In this document: positions 12,201-22,515 of the stretch, piece by piece
How the letters are laid out: each line of letters starts with the position of its first letter
Numbering within the stretch: position 1 is the first letter of the stretch
Origin: Elmis aenea
Taxonomy: Eukaryota > Arthropoda > Insecta > Coleoptera > Elmidae
Assembly: GCA_947652605.1 (NCBI GenBank)
Contig: OX393581.1
Coordinates: 52,413,924 to 52,477,923 of the forward strand
Direction: 5' to 3'
Length of the DNA stretch: 64,000 bases
Program-made: the position numbers and the translations under genes
The notes under the pieces: generated by a model
Told to the model about the DNA's origin: nothing
Database searches by the model: none
The model's input: only the letters and a program-made list of their open reading frames with translations

Positions 12201-15200
12201 CAAGATTGCACATAACTTGTATTTAAAAAGTCCTGGAATTATAATTGTTTTTCAAAATGACGAACTCATGTTCTTTCATCATTTTTATTACAGTTTATAT
12301 TTTTTTAAAAAAATGGTTTTGCTGTACTTAAAGAAATTACATGAGTATCTTGCTTATTATCAATGATAGAGAAATGATTAAATTACCAAAAATGTGCAGT
12401 TTTTAAAAACAAAATCAAAACCATTAACAATATATATTGTGAATTGTTTCGTTGTTTCCATGACCAACTTTATATTTTTATATTCTACAAACTACTTAAA
12501 CTTTAAATATGTTTGCAAGTTCTGTATCGGATCAAATTTAGACCACACTGGACTTCACACAAACTCACCTATTGGCGACCACATTTTCGAAGTGATGTTT
12601 TCCTTTAATCACCTGATCTCCATGTACTTTTAAAACGTTCAACTCCAAATCTTGAACATTGATACTGTTTGCGTTGAGAAGATTCGTTTCTCCAGTGATG
12701 TAAACATCGTTCATGAATTTTTTCTTTCCACTCACTATTTGCGGGTCGCTTTTTCCAGTTACCACAAGGGAGTTTACGTCTATATTGTTTATGTGATCGA
12801 CAAAAATTTCGTTGGTCTGTAAAAGAAAAGATCGATTAATTAAAAAAAATTGTTAAGCGTTGCACTTGATTTACGTTTAGTTGTTGAGCGAACAGCAAAG
12901 GTACAGGAATTTCTTTGTCTGCAAGTTTTATTCCCTTGTTTTCCAGTCGATTTAAGGAATGTATCCCGCTGACACTCTGTATGTCCGATGCCTGTAATAA
13001 TTTTTCCACCGTCACGTTCCCAGAAATTATATAATCTCCGTGCAAAACCAATTCGTCGTCGATCATCGTAACTGGGTTCATATTGTCCAAACCCTTGCTA
13101 TGAATTTTGCCTCGAAGTCGAATGGGATTGAGCAGTTCAACATTTTTAAACTCTTTGAACCCGGTAATGTGCTGGACTTCCGACAAATTGCTCAATAAAA
13201 TGTCCAGCATCCCATTTTTAACTTCAACTTGGTTGAGGCGATTGATTACTGTTAAACTTTGCAGGGTTAAGTTGTTAGTGAACTGGACATCTTGTGTTAT
13301 GTGGTATTCTCCCCTGTCGATAAATATCAAGTCCTCTGGTATTCTTGCACCTGATAAATTCGTCGCGTTCAAGTTTTCCACGTGCAAAGTATCGAAAAAG
13401 TATTCACCGGATATATTCTGATCGCCAAATGTACGTAAAGCGTATCTATTTAAAGTCGGGACATCGACTCCGTTGATAAATCCAGACACGAACACTCTCT
13501 TCGCGCGCAAGTTCTGAACGTTCGTTAAAATTTCTGATCCTCTCGTGAAATTGTTTATGTCGGATGTTCGCAGCTTGTTCAAGTAATCGGTCGAGAGTTG
13601 ATGGGCGATGATTTTCGTTGTGTTCAAGCTTCCTGCCATTTCTTGATCCCCGGATTTTAACAGCACGTTTCCGGTGTGGAAATTCACGTCTCCCAATTTC
13701 CCGGCAACGTGGACACCATTTTTGAACGTGACGTTTCCATTAACAATGATGTTATTCAGGTGATGGTCTTTATTTGTGTAGACCAAGTTTTGCGCGGATT
13801 TTCCATTGATAAAACCCGGCGCAATCGAATTTTCCACAATGATATTATCCACCACAAACGGACGCTTGGTTTCGAACGGCCCGTCAATACTTATGGCGTT
13901 TTGTAAGAAGTTTGCAATGTCGATATTGTTTATGGTGTTGGCGTGCAGCGTTTCAAAGACATTTCCGTTATTTCGTAGTATGAGTTTGTTGACGTGCAAG
14001 TCTCCTTCGAGAATATTTTTAGGCAAAGAGTGTACAGAATTTTGTATTGCTTCTTCGATGGCTTCGAGTTCAAATCTGTTTAACTTTATTTGCGAATCCA
14101 ACATGTTTATTTTCTGTATGATGGCCGAGTCTTGGAAGATTGGTACGTTTATCTGCAATGATTTGAAAAATTACTTTTAAAGCTCACCATAAGGATGTAT
14201 TAGTCCTCAATACTAAGAAACAAACAGACCCAATCAAGGACAAGGAAAGATTTAACACTAACAGCTAAAGATGGGACAGAATACAAGTTTGAAAAAGCAG
14301 ATAATTTTAAGTACTTAGGAGTCACAATGAGCAGAAAAAAATGAAGTTAAAGAAAGAATAGCTCAAGATGAGTTGGAGCATTAAGACAAGTGCTGGTGGT
14401 CACGTGTTTTTCCGCTCGCGCGGAGACTGCTATAGGGGGGTTGACCCCCTCTTCAGTCGTTAGAGGTACAAGGATAATGGATAGGGATGTGAATAGTCAA
14501 TGATGGGCAAAGGATAGGTGGAAGTACTGCCACAGCATTTGCCTTAACCATAGAGGAAACCACCTGAAACCTCTACAATGACAGTCGGCCCTGGGAATCG
14601 AACCCAGGACCTCCCGATTACCAGTTAGGTTGTTTTACCAACCAGCCACCAAGCTCGGTAGACACAAGTGCTGGACTCAGAGAACATATCCCGAAATACA
14701 AAAGTGAAAATATGTGAATCAGTAGTCAGACCAGCAATACTGTACGGGAGCGAACTTTAGAAGATGGACAAGAAAGAGATGGAAGCCTTGAAGGTAAGAG
14801 AAAGAAAGGTGTTGAGAAAATAAACGGATGACGAAAGGGGAGAAACATGTGGGAATAAAGGACCAGCCAAGAACTGATGATGGGTCCATACACAATAATC
14901 ACAAATGTCATAAAGATACAAAGAGTAAGCTGGCTGGGACACGTCTATAGCTTATCGACAGAAACCAGGAGAGTGCAAACAGGTGGTGTGAAGAGAAGAC
15001 GTAGAAGAGGAAGGCCCAGGACAAAGTGGATGGAAGCGGTGTAGAGATCTGGAAAGACTGAGAATACAAGATCGGAGGCTAGAAGTAATTGGTAGAGAGA
15101 AATGGAAGAGGATTTGTGGGAAAGCCATGGGCCAACTAGACCTGGATAACTAATTTTATTTATTATTTTAAAAGCTCTTGAAGAGATTTACATGAGTAGT

Positions 15201-18200
15201 ATTAATCATCAATAATTTCTGAGTCTAAAAGCGTCTTGGGTCAACAAATGTTTGATTAACGTTACCCAAAAAACCTTCCAGGGTTTATAAGTTTCTACAA
15301 AATTTAAGAAAATATTGTGCTTTGTACATCCCTTAAAATTTTTCCCGTTATTGTTTTATCCCGTGTATCTTTCTACTTACACTTTGTCTTGCGTGTATAT
15401 TTGAAGCATTTCCGTAAGGTAAGTCGATGTAACTCATTTGGTGGACGTTATCAGTGTCTCTCCTAATTTTTCGAACTTCTGTCTGATCAAAATCTTGCAG
15501 TGTTTGCTTACACCACCTGTACATATCCTCGTGAAACTTGTTCAGCATGTTTTGATTCGTAAATTTTGGTTGAAACACGTTCATCATGCTTCCATCATCA
15601 TTTTCGTTTGCGATTACTGGAAAATAACGATAAAAAATTGTTCGCAAAGTTTGGGTTGTACCCACCAATGATTGGTTGGTTGTTGAAGGTGTATGTGTGC
15701 ATTGAATTAATGCCTTTGGAGAAGGCTTCCTTGGTGTACTGAACGGGTGCTTCTGTGAATCGCCACCCGTCGTATTGCAAAGATTTTATGCCCTCGAATT
15801 TGCAAGCCACTAGCAAAACGAATTCACCGTTGGGGCCCTGAAAATTCATTTTAGGCACAAAAATTTACCAAAAAAAGGTTTTTGAAACTAACAACCGGGA
15901 TATTTGAAAGATTTTCATAGTTTCTGCTGATCCAGAACGTATCTAGATTAACCAAAATATGTTTCACAAGCAAAAAAAAAACATTAAAATACAATTTTTG
16001 AATACTAAAACTTTTTAAAATGTCAACACAATGGAAATTTAACACATTACGTACAAGAAACTAAATATTAAATGTATTTTACTACTCGATAAAGCACGCA
16101 GTTAAAAAAAATCTTATTTGTTGGATACTCACTGTTACAGGAAGCCATTCTGTTGCTCCATTTAATGTAAAACTTTGAAATGGAATAAAATAATCATCGA
16201 CATATTTATAAGCGATTGATGTAGTCTCAAAATTAATTGTACCGTTTTCTGTAAAAGATTAATGTATCATTTCACATGTCATGGAGTTTTTGTGGTATAT
16301 ACCTGTGTTATAATTGTTGGCAATAAGTAGAAAATTTTCTTGCACATTGTTGTGTTTGAAGCTGAAAAATTTTACGTCCGTAGCCGCCTTTGTTAATAAT
16401 TTTTGATGGGATATGAATTGGTTCTTGTGCAGATCATATTTGAATATTTCAGAAAAAATGTTGGTCTCACCTAGAATTTTATTAACATTAAGTCAGTGCT
16501 TTAGTTTGTAGCTACTGGTGAGTGGGACAAGGAAACGCCATACTTTTAATTCCAACAATAGGAAAGTTATAGGAACTGGAATTGATTTTTTTGTGACCTT
16601 GGTTTTACTTTGGAGCGGGAATGAAGCTCCAAAAAAATACTCAAACGTGAAGAGCTTTCCCCTATTATACAGGGCGAATCTTAAATATTGCGAAAAACTT
16701 TGGGAGGTAATTCCTTATTGAAAATTAATGGGGGGCTTTTATGTAATTATTTTCCCTTAGACGTCTCCTTTTGGAGTTACGCCCCCCTAAAAAGGAGTGG
16801 TAAAATTAGGTTTTTATTGTATTTCTCAAATTTGAATATATGTAGGACAATGATAATTGGTAGATGTTTTCTGTTATTTCATTACCAAGATCGTTTTGGA
16901 AGTTTGCAACTGCCAAAAAGTGAGAATTTACTATCACAAAAGGCACTATTCTTCTTACGCCATGGGTTTTGATGTGGTGCATTATATCAAAGTGGTTGCC
17001 CATCCATTCATAAATGGGAGATTCTATGTCGTAAATTGTTTTTTCTGGATTACTAAATTTTTCTTGGGATATAGCCATAAATATTTTGTTTTTCTCTTCC
17101 CTATAAATATCACATTACTGTATTTAGTACTTAAGTAGGGTAATATTTTAAATAATAGAGATATGACAATCATTTACTTAAAAAAATCTAAGATAAATTC
17201 TGTAAACGTGTTTACCCATTTGTTAATTCTGAAAGCCATTAATGATTCTGTAAACATATTTAACTATGTGTGTTCTTATTTAAAAACAATTATTTATTAA
17301 TAATAAAGTCAAATCTTTAAGCTGAACATTCAAAACGTATTTACCAAATGACAACATCGCTGGCATAATCAACATCCAAACTTTGTATCTTGGACAGATT
17401 TTCTTTCAAATCAAACTGGAAAACTCCAGTTTTTTCATGAAACTTTTCGCTGCTCTCAGTATTTTCAGCCACAGTTATGTATGTGAAATTCTGAGTCGTG
17501 TGCAATCCCAATTTTACACCATTTATTACTGGAACTTTTTGTATTATGTTAAAAGCAGAATTCTGCAATTTAAAAAAAAATCAAATTCTGTTAGACTGGA
17601 GCTGCAATACATTCCTATCAAAGAAGGCTTGGTCAAAACTTATGTCAAGCTAAATATCAAAAAATAATTAATGTTCATGCTGTATGGTTTTGTTGACGTG
17701 AATTTAACTTCTAATAGGGTAATTTTGCTTGGTTCAAATACAATTATTTACACAAACTGAAAAATTAATCGCAAAAATTGTTAACATTTACCCTTAAGTT
17801 ACAGTTACTCTCAAGTATAATTTACCATAATTACCAATTACCCCTAATTTGCATCTATTCCCAAATAATTCACATTTACCCCTCATTTCAATTTTCTTTC
17901 GAATAATGTAGTTACCCCTAATTTACCATTAACTCTACAAAATTAATATACCTCTTATTCATTTACAGTCGCCTTTAATGTGCATTACCCCAAATTTATA
18001 GTCAACCACAATTTACCCCTAATTTACACTCACGTCTTGCTAATTGTCGACCATAATTTACAGTTGCCCCTAGCTTGAATGTATCCGTAATTGATACTTA
18101 CCCCCAATTAACATAGAGTTACCCCATAATAATATAAGTTTACCTTTAATTCGTTATTACCCCAATTTACCCATAATTTAAATTCTTAATTGGAAGTAAC

Positions 18201-21200
18201 CCAAAATATACAGAGATCCTTAATTAATTAGCAGGATTTACCTTTAATTTACAATTAACCCTACAACACAGTTACCCCAATCAATGGGCAGTTGCCACCT
18301 GTTAATTTATATCTGATGGACAGTTACCACCAATTAATTTATACTGCACCAATTAATTTACAGTTAGCATATTACGATTTAATTACCCCTTATATACAAT
18401 TACCCTAATTGCTTACATTATATCTGAAGATAACCAAATTGTTTGCTGTATTATTATGATGGCACTCGAGGGCAGCAGCATACCAGGTTTTAACATTTCC
18501 TTGATCGTGCTGAAACAGTTGGATGTCCTTCGGATATTTGGTTTTGATGCTGAATAGTGGTACAAAACCTTCGAGCATGTAAACGCCTAAAATAATTTTT
18601 TTGTTACAGTAACATGGGAGATGCCGCAGGAGAAACAGTTATAACTACGGCCGGTTTAAAAGACAATCTACAAACGCAGCTATCGGAGCTTGAGATGCTA
18701 CAGTCGATGTTCTACAATCCCGGAGAGATTCGAGTCGATGATCTGGGGGCACTTAAGGATATAACAGAATTTGTCGATGGCAAAACGACGGTAATCCCAC
18801 CCTTCCTCGATCTCACCATCAATATACTCATAAACGAATTAAAATTCGAGCTTTGCATAAATCTGTCCCACGATTATCCCGACACGGAACCCGACGTTTA
18901 CGTCAGAAACCATAAATTAAACAGAACCCGACACGCTCAGCTAAACAAAGATTTATCCGACCATATCGGCGGATTAGAAAGAAGCGTCCCTTGTATTTTT
19001 TCTGCAGTGTCGTGGTTGCAAGATAACAGCTCTAATTACATCGAACTGGATCAGGCGGTTCCAGTACCGGAAATCGTTAAAGACGAAACTTTGGTCCGTT
19101 ACTGGATTTATTCTCATCATATTTACAGCAAGACAAAACGGCGCGAAATTTCGGACTTGGCCGATACTTTGCAGATCACCGGGTTTTGTATGCCCGGAAA
19201 ACCGGGCATAATTTGTGTCGAGGGACCCGCTAGTGATTGTGCGGAATGGTGGCAGGCAATCAAGTCGATGAACTGGAAACGAATATTTTGCAAAATAACC
19301 GAAGAGTGTAAAGAGGAAAAGGATGAGTTTTTGAAGTTCACCACGTTCGAAGAGAAATTGTTCCAGAACACTAATGTTATGTGTACTCACATGGACATGG
19401 GAGAGTTGTACAAGTTTTTAGAGGATCATAAATGTGCGTATATTTTTAAGGATTTGTTTGGCGTAGAAGTTAAAAATTCTGCTTAGTTTAGTAATGTCCC
19501 TATGGTAATTATTACTGTATCAAAATGGTACAAAAATTTTAATATTCAAGCTAGAATTATTTGAGCGATAAGTTTTAGATATTAATATATACAGGGTGTC
19601 CCAGAAATTATTACCACCTTGATTATCTCTTTTGTTTTTAAAAATCTAACCTATTATTAAATGATGGTAACAACTGCAAAAGAAAAAGTTAGCACAAGAC
19701 AGAAAGACTTGGAAGAAAATCAGCACAACACAACCCAACAGTCCTACACCTAGAGCAGAAGGACTCATGACTAAAGAAATAAAATAAAAACAAAGAATTG
19801 AATAGCTAAAATGCATTTAAAAAATTTAACTTTCATATACCATTGCATGCAAATTTTGCCCCATTTAATATTATAAAAGGTTTGTTGGAGTTATTTTAAA
19901 AAACAATCAAGTTGATAATGATATAAGGAACACCCTGTATATAAGTTTAATAAAATCTCTGCCAATGAAGACACGAGAGTCTTGAAACTAGTATAGAAAA
20001 GGTTCCTCTAATAAATAAGATAAGTGATTTTTTACTTGTACATATTTAAACTATGATTAAGCATTTAAAAATTGTGAATTTTAGCATTTAATTTCATGCA
20101 AACGAATATAAAATTATTTGAGTCTTATTTATGAGCAGACAATTTCCAAAAACCTTGTGAATTTGATTTCAAAGTAAAAAATAAATTTAAATTCAGTTGA
20201 TTTTTAATTGATTAATAACTCATTAATTTATGTTTATATATTATTAGTTGTTAATATTGGATGATATGCTATTGATGGGTCAAAGGGGAAATAGGTAAAA
20301 TTAAATTTAAATCCCCTTTGGCCAGAGTAGTTAATCACCTTAAAGGTTCTGTAAATTAAAATCTAAAACCTACCCAAGTTTCATAAATTGCCAAAAAATT
20401 ACCAAAAAGTTCATTAATAATTTTCCATAAATTACTCGAATGTAGTTACCAAACCATTACCAATTCATACCAAAAAACTGTCTATAAATTACTAAAAATT
20501 GTGCTTAAATTGAAAAAAAGTATTCAAAATTACCCAAAAATAGCCCCAAGTTACCAAAAAATTACCGAACCTTATTTATTATAATTAAAAGGTGCTTAAC
20601 TGCTCTCTGTGGTTTCAATTACCCTAAGCTGTGATATCTAAAATGTCCATTTAAGCAATCAATTACCTTACAAATTACCCTAATATTTTATTATTTTTAA
20701 CGATTTTATTATAGGTTTTAATTGCAACCACAACCAGAGAAACAACAATTTTTAACAATAATTATGCAAACTTGATTGTTCTCTTAAATTTTAGTTACAA
20801 AAAAATGTATGGAATGTAAGAATAATCTATCTATATAATGTAATTTTGTAATATGAATATTTTACTTACCTATATGGTCTTTAGCGAGTGTGTTCATGCT
20901 GTCGATATGCAAACTTCTCCTAGTCACTTTATGCTCAGCTAAGGTATAAGTTTTTTTTACCTGTTGCATGTAGTTATCGATTTGTGTATCAAGAAACTGT
21001 TTGGATTCTTCAAAAACCGTTTGATCTGTTTTATATTGTTAATTGATTGTAAATAGCTGTAATTTTTTGTATAGTTTTATACTTACTATTTATATAAGGA
21101 ATTTCTTTAAGGTTTTTAAAGAAATTAGTTGTTAGGTCTATCAGATGTAGTTGTAAATTGTTAGATATTATTGTGCCCATGGTATAAAAATTAAGCAATA

Positions 21201-21231
21201 TTATTGCTGTGAGCATGTCTTTAAACTTCAT
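4461..21231 (-). CDS. Secreted 2,019-residue EAR-repeat protein, complete (copy A)
   Basis: Twenty-one coding exons joined by GT-AG introns keep one frame (6,060 nt): 21231-21087, 21025-20870, 18586-18417, 17562-17345, 17100-16886, 16470-16303, 16248-16133, 15837-15666, 15616-15381, 14152-12875, 12816-12569, 10447-9843, 8888-8437, 8006-7754, 7457-7202, 6977-6797, 6737-6527, 6282-6100, 5890-5661, 5344-5097, 4779-4461. The start was chosen because MKFKDMLTAIILLNFYTMG is a signal peptide; no later membrane segment is seen, so the protein should be secreted. Order: signal peptide, EAR/EPTP-like repeats (about 100-530), long second repeat region (533-1693), EAR-like repeats again (1694-2019). An AATAAA lies at 4351-4356 (minus strand). 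The family is not recognised with certainty. The large secreted eggshell proteins Nasrat/Polehole/Closca are one candidate, a guess from size and secretion. Exon joins are inferred, not supported by transcripts. Confidence 0.8.
6303..6375 (+). repeat. TATACAGGGTGT-ended repeat at the duplication edge, copy A
   Basis: Begins TTATACAGGGTGTCTATAG and lies in intron 17 of the large gene. Identity between the two copies starts at its right end (6376/30799). Confidence 0.45.
9320..9835. repeat. Diverged repeat relic with internal duplication, copy A
   Basis: Two related stretches (about 9492-9600 and 9690-9800) share the order 'TATCTGAAAT...CAGCAT..AATTTAG..ACTTTT'. The right end (ACTCGAATTTTAACCGTCCAG) resembles the end of the repeat at 30480-30797, which runs CTCGAATTTGAATAACCCTG. 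It lies in intron 12 and stops about 10 bases from the exon 12 donor. Confidence 0.45.
10590..11305 (+). mobile_element. LINE reverse-transcriptase fragment, copy A
   Basis: Plus-strand non-LTR RT piece in intron 11 of the large gene. It shows IFKTGDS, CGFRPDRSKQDLIFTLRQL, CFIDLSKAFDRVPR, GVRQGGTLSPLLF and, in another frame, the catalytic AFADDVVLL box. Frameshifts near 10650 and 11130 make it inactive. It ends in a 3' tail CGAAAGGTACTAGAGAACCC followed by AAGAAGAAG. Confidence 0.85.
11306..12568. other. Intron 11 remainder, nothing recognised (copy A)
   Basis: AT-rich intron between the LINE fragment and exon 11. No motif or repeat was recognised. Its counterpart 35723-36998 differs most near 36549-36660, with several small indels. 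Confidence 0.5.
14200..15150 (+). mobile_element. LINE relic (RT C-terminal part), copy A
   Basis: Plus-strand fragment of a non-LTR element in intron 9. Translated pieces show typical C-terminal RT motifs in shifted frames: NFKYLGVTMS at the left, a WLGHV box, and a basic RRRRRGRPRTKWMEA tail. Stops and frameshifts break it, and the SINE splits it. It is probably the same family as the RT fragment at 10590. Confidence 0.75.
14397..14663 (-). mobile_element. tRNA-derived SINE, present only in copy A
   Basis: A 267 bp insertion flanked by an 11 bp target-site duplication ACAAGTGCTGG (14386-14396 and 14664-14674). The matching place in copy B (about 38815-38830) is unoccupied. Read on the minus strand, the head has an A-box-like TGGCTGGTTGG and a perfect B box GGTTCGATTCC in a tRNA-like context, followed by an unrelated body. 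The 3' end lacks a poly-A and contains a GC-rich hairpin (GGGGGGTTGACCCCC, within 14436-14452). It sits inside an older LINE fragment in intron 9 of the large secreted gene. Confidence 0.85.
16672..16810 (+). repeat. TATACAGGG-ended repeat in intron 5, copy A
   Basis: Starts TATACAGGGCGAATC here and TATACAGGGTGTTTC in copy B (40827), then TTAAATATTGCGAAAAACT. This is a common insect transposon end. Copy A has lost the GTGT part. The right end was not located. Confidence 0.45.
17740..18410 (+). repeat. Degenerate TTACCCCTAATTTA minisatellite, copy A
   Basis: Intron 3 of the large gene is built almost wholly of loose variants of TTACCCCTAATTTACAGT spaced roughly 20-40 bases apart. It lies directly upstream of the RWDD2-like gene on the plus strand. 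Confidence 0.65.
18614..19486 (+). CDS. RWDD2: RWD domain-containing protein 2 (RWDD2-like), copy A
   Basis: Single-exon CDS of 290 residues. An RWD domain occupies about residues 17-140: QLSELEMLQSMFYNPGE opens the first helix and YPDTEPDVYVR is the Y-P-x-x-x-P signature. A DUF1115-type C-terminal domain follows (about 160-285), marked by YWIYSHHIYSKTKR and GFCMPGKPGIICVEG. This pair is the known architecture of RWDD2A/B. RWD folds are protein-interaction modules; no enzymatic role is known for the family. The gene is nested, on the opposite strand, in intron 2 of the large secreted gene, and its ATG lies 27 bp from that gene's exon 3. A splice-acceptor-like tract ending TTGTTACAG lies four bases before the ATG, so a non-coding 5' exon further left is likely. 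Confidence 0.9.
   Translation: MGDAAGETVITTAGLKDNLQTQLSELEMLQSMFYNPGEIRVDDLGALKDITEFVDGKTTVIPPFLDLTINILINELKFELCINLSHDYPDTEPDVYVRNHKLNRTRHAQLNKDLSDHIGGLERSVPCIFSAVSWLQDNSSNYIELDQAVPVPEIVKDETLVRYWIYSHHIYSKTKRREISDLADTLQITGFCMPGKPGIICVEGPASDCAEWWQAIKSMNWKRIFCKITEECKEEKDEFLKFTTFEEKLFQNTNVMCTHMDMGELYKFLEDHKCAYIFKDLFGVEVKNSA
19587..19942. mobile_element. MITE-like element with TACAGGGTGT inverted ends, copy A
   Basis: About 356 bp bounded by the inverted repeat ATATACAGGGTGTYCC at both ends, with no coding capacity. It lies 100 bp past the RWDD2-like stop, inside intron 2 of the large gene, and supplies AATAAA motifs near 19787 that the RWDD2-like transcript could use. Confidence 0.6.
20340..20560 (+). 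repeat. Degenerate TTACCAAAAA minisatellite, copy A
   Basis: Intron 2 stretch of irregular repeats on the theme AAATTACCAAAAAGTT, similar in style to the intron 3 tract. Copy B equivalent is 44496-44716. Confidence 0.45.
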
Positions 21232-21756
21232 GTTTTTTAATACTTCTTTTAATAATTTGCATATATTTAATCTAAACTGTATACATATACGAATACTGCA
21301 ATGTAGATTTAAGCTGAATAAATCTGGCTAATTGTGTTCAAAAGACAAATATTTATCTGACCACATGAAGATTATCAACAGAGGTATTAACCTTGAAACC
21401 ATTTTTTGTACTCGTTTTTCCAATAAAGAAGATATTACAAAATCAATGCTTGTTTTAACCAAATAAATATATATATATATTATGTATTAGGGCGGTACCT
21501 ATTATTTTTACATAGTTACTAGCTGTTTGTTTTCAATTTTGTTCAACCAGGAATCATTTTTAATTTCAGTTTTGTTTTTAAGTACTGAATCGATCATATT
21601 GATTTAAATTATTAACTAATGGGTGCCTTTTTTTTTGTTTAATATACCCTCTTTTATTTGAAGACTCCATTTAACGTGTCCTTTTTTATTTAAAGTATTC
21701 TTCCATGGAGTAACCTTTTATTACATACATGGCGTCCCCCCAAATAACATTTCCAG
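21232..21756. other. Upstream region of the large secreted gene, copy A
   Basis: Non-coding, with a short TA-repeat near 21466-21480. It should hold the promoter and 5' leader of the minus-strand gene; no core promoter element was assigned. Confidence 0.4.
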
Positions 21757-22515
21757 CACTGAACTTTTTCCAAAAGTTTAGAAGAACTGTAAAAATTAAT
21801 TTAGCCGTTTTTAAAGAAACTGAAGGTACAAATGCATTTTGTAAAAAGTAACTGTGAAAAATCGTTTCCAAACTGACGTATAAAAGCAATAATTACATAT
21901 AGATCAAATTTTCGCGCTTTTTTCCTCATTCCTAGACGAAATTCTGGATGTCGATTTGATTTACCACCTTTAATAAACTTTGTAATTTTTAGTTGAGTAT
22001 ATTGCCGTGATTTTTACTTACGCGGCGCCACCAATCGGGTTCACTTTCAAAAAAGACTGGTGGCAAAATCAGTAACTAATTCAAGGTCGAATTGCGGTCA
22101 ACTTTGTAAACAATTCTCTGAACTGAAAGGTTTGAAGGTCATTCAAGGTGACTAAAAAATAGCATACGAGGTCTCACCGAGAAATTCGGTGACGTATTTG
22201 TAATTAAAAAATGTCATACATGGTCTCGCCTAGAAATTCTGAGACAATTATTAAACTTATTGATTTTTTTAATTTTACATAAAATATTACCACAATGCGC
22301 ACCTTCAAATTAGTTCCCTTGTACAACTGCAAACATTATCAAGTATTTGTTCAATAAAATCGAAAACATCTCAGTCTATAAAAAAATTTGTAACTCCGTT
22401 ATTAGCCGTCAGAAAATTTTAATTCGGTGTTCAAAATGTAGCTAAAAGACTGGCGCAAATAAAACTGCAATCCAGGTGGGTACAACCTCTGTCAATAGAA
22501 AACTGCGAAGGGCAC
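21757..22515 (+). repeat. Diverged direct repeat, left unit (copy A)
   Basis: Starts CACTGAACTTTTTCCAAAAG and recurs at 23153 with many substitutions; both end near a shared CAACCTCTGT motif. The left unit has extra sequence at about 22310-22440. Each unit contains a small hairpin, CACCGAGAAATTCGGTG. Copy B units begin at 45913 and 47309. Confidence 0.6.

Larger units (their letters stand above)
6527..14152 (-). other. Central repeat rod of the secreted protein (exons 10-17)
   Basis: Residues 533-1693 consist of degenerate units with the core G-x-Q-x-I-x-G-x-K/H-x-F-x-N-V-x-V, followed by an asparagine-rich turn and N-G-[VIL]-D-[VIL]. Examples are FGDQNISGEYFFDTLHVENL, VHGDQVIKGKHHFENVVAN, NIYGDQNFENVTVYG and FINGVDVPTLNRYA. 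Alternating hydrophobics and many N-G turns suggest stacked beta structure. N-x-S/T sequons are common. Exon 10 alone is 1,278 nt; the remaining exons are 181-605 nt with mixed phases. I do not recognise the repeat as a named domain. Confidence 0.6.
15381..18586 (-). other. N-terminal EAR/EPTP-like repeat region (exons 3-9)
   Basis: Residues about 100-530 contain some six or seven segments of 45-60 residues with the EAR pattern: an aromatic-rich start, a stretch ending in a short hydrophobic strand, then a signature like FLAVAN or FLLIAN. Seen examples are FTYITVAEN, FLAVANFQND, FLLIANNYN, FVLLVACKFEG and IIVIANEND. The last forms only after the 49 bp intron 15617-15665 is removed, which supports that splice. 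EAR repeats are known to build a seven-bladed beta-propeller in secreted proteins such as LGI1 and TSPEAR; the count here fits one propeller. The tail (about 453-532) is charged and carries no repeat. Confidence 0.65.

Noticed and set aside
12639..12662. About 23 bases nearly shared with the APC10 exon 2 boundary (28855-28877)
   Set aside because: The surrounding DNA and encoded proteins are unrelated and the frames differ; taken as chance.
13107..14180. Several plus-strand open frames across this stretch and 37513-38613
   Set aside because: They are shadows of the 1,278 nt exon 10 on the minus strand.
14436..14452. GC-rich hairpin as a transcription terminator
   Set aside because: It lies inside the SINE in an intron of a eukaryotic gene; a bacterial-type terminator makes no sense here.
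14570..14660. Possible tRNA gene from the perfect B box
   Set aside because: The tRNA-like part is the head of a 267 bp insertion with target duplications and shows no full cloverleaf; it is a SINE.
18974..19390. 138- and 82-residue minus-strand frames (also 43130-43546)
   Set aside because: Antisense shadows of the RWDD2-like CDS with no recognisable protein similarity.
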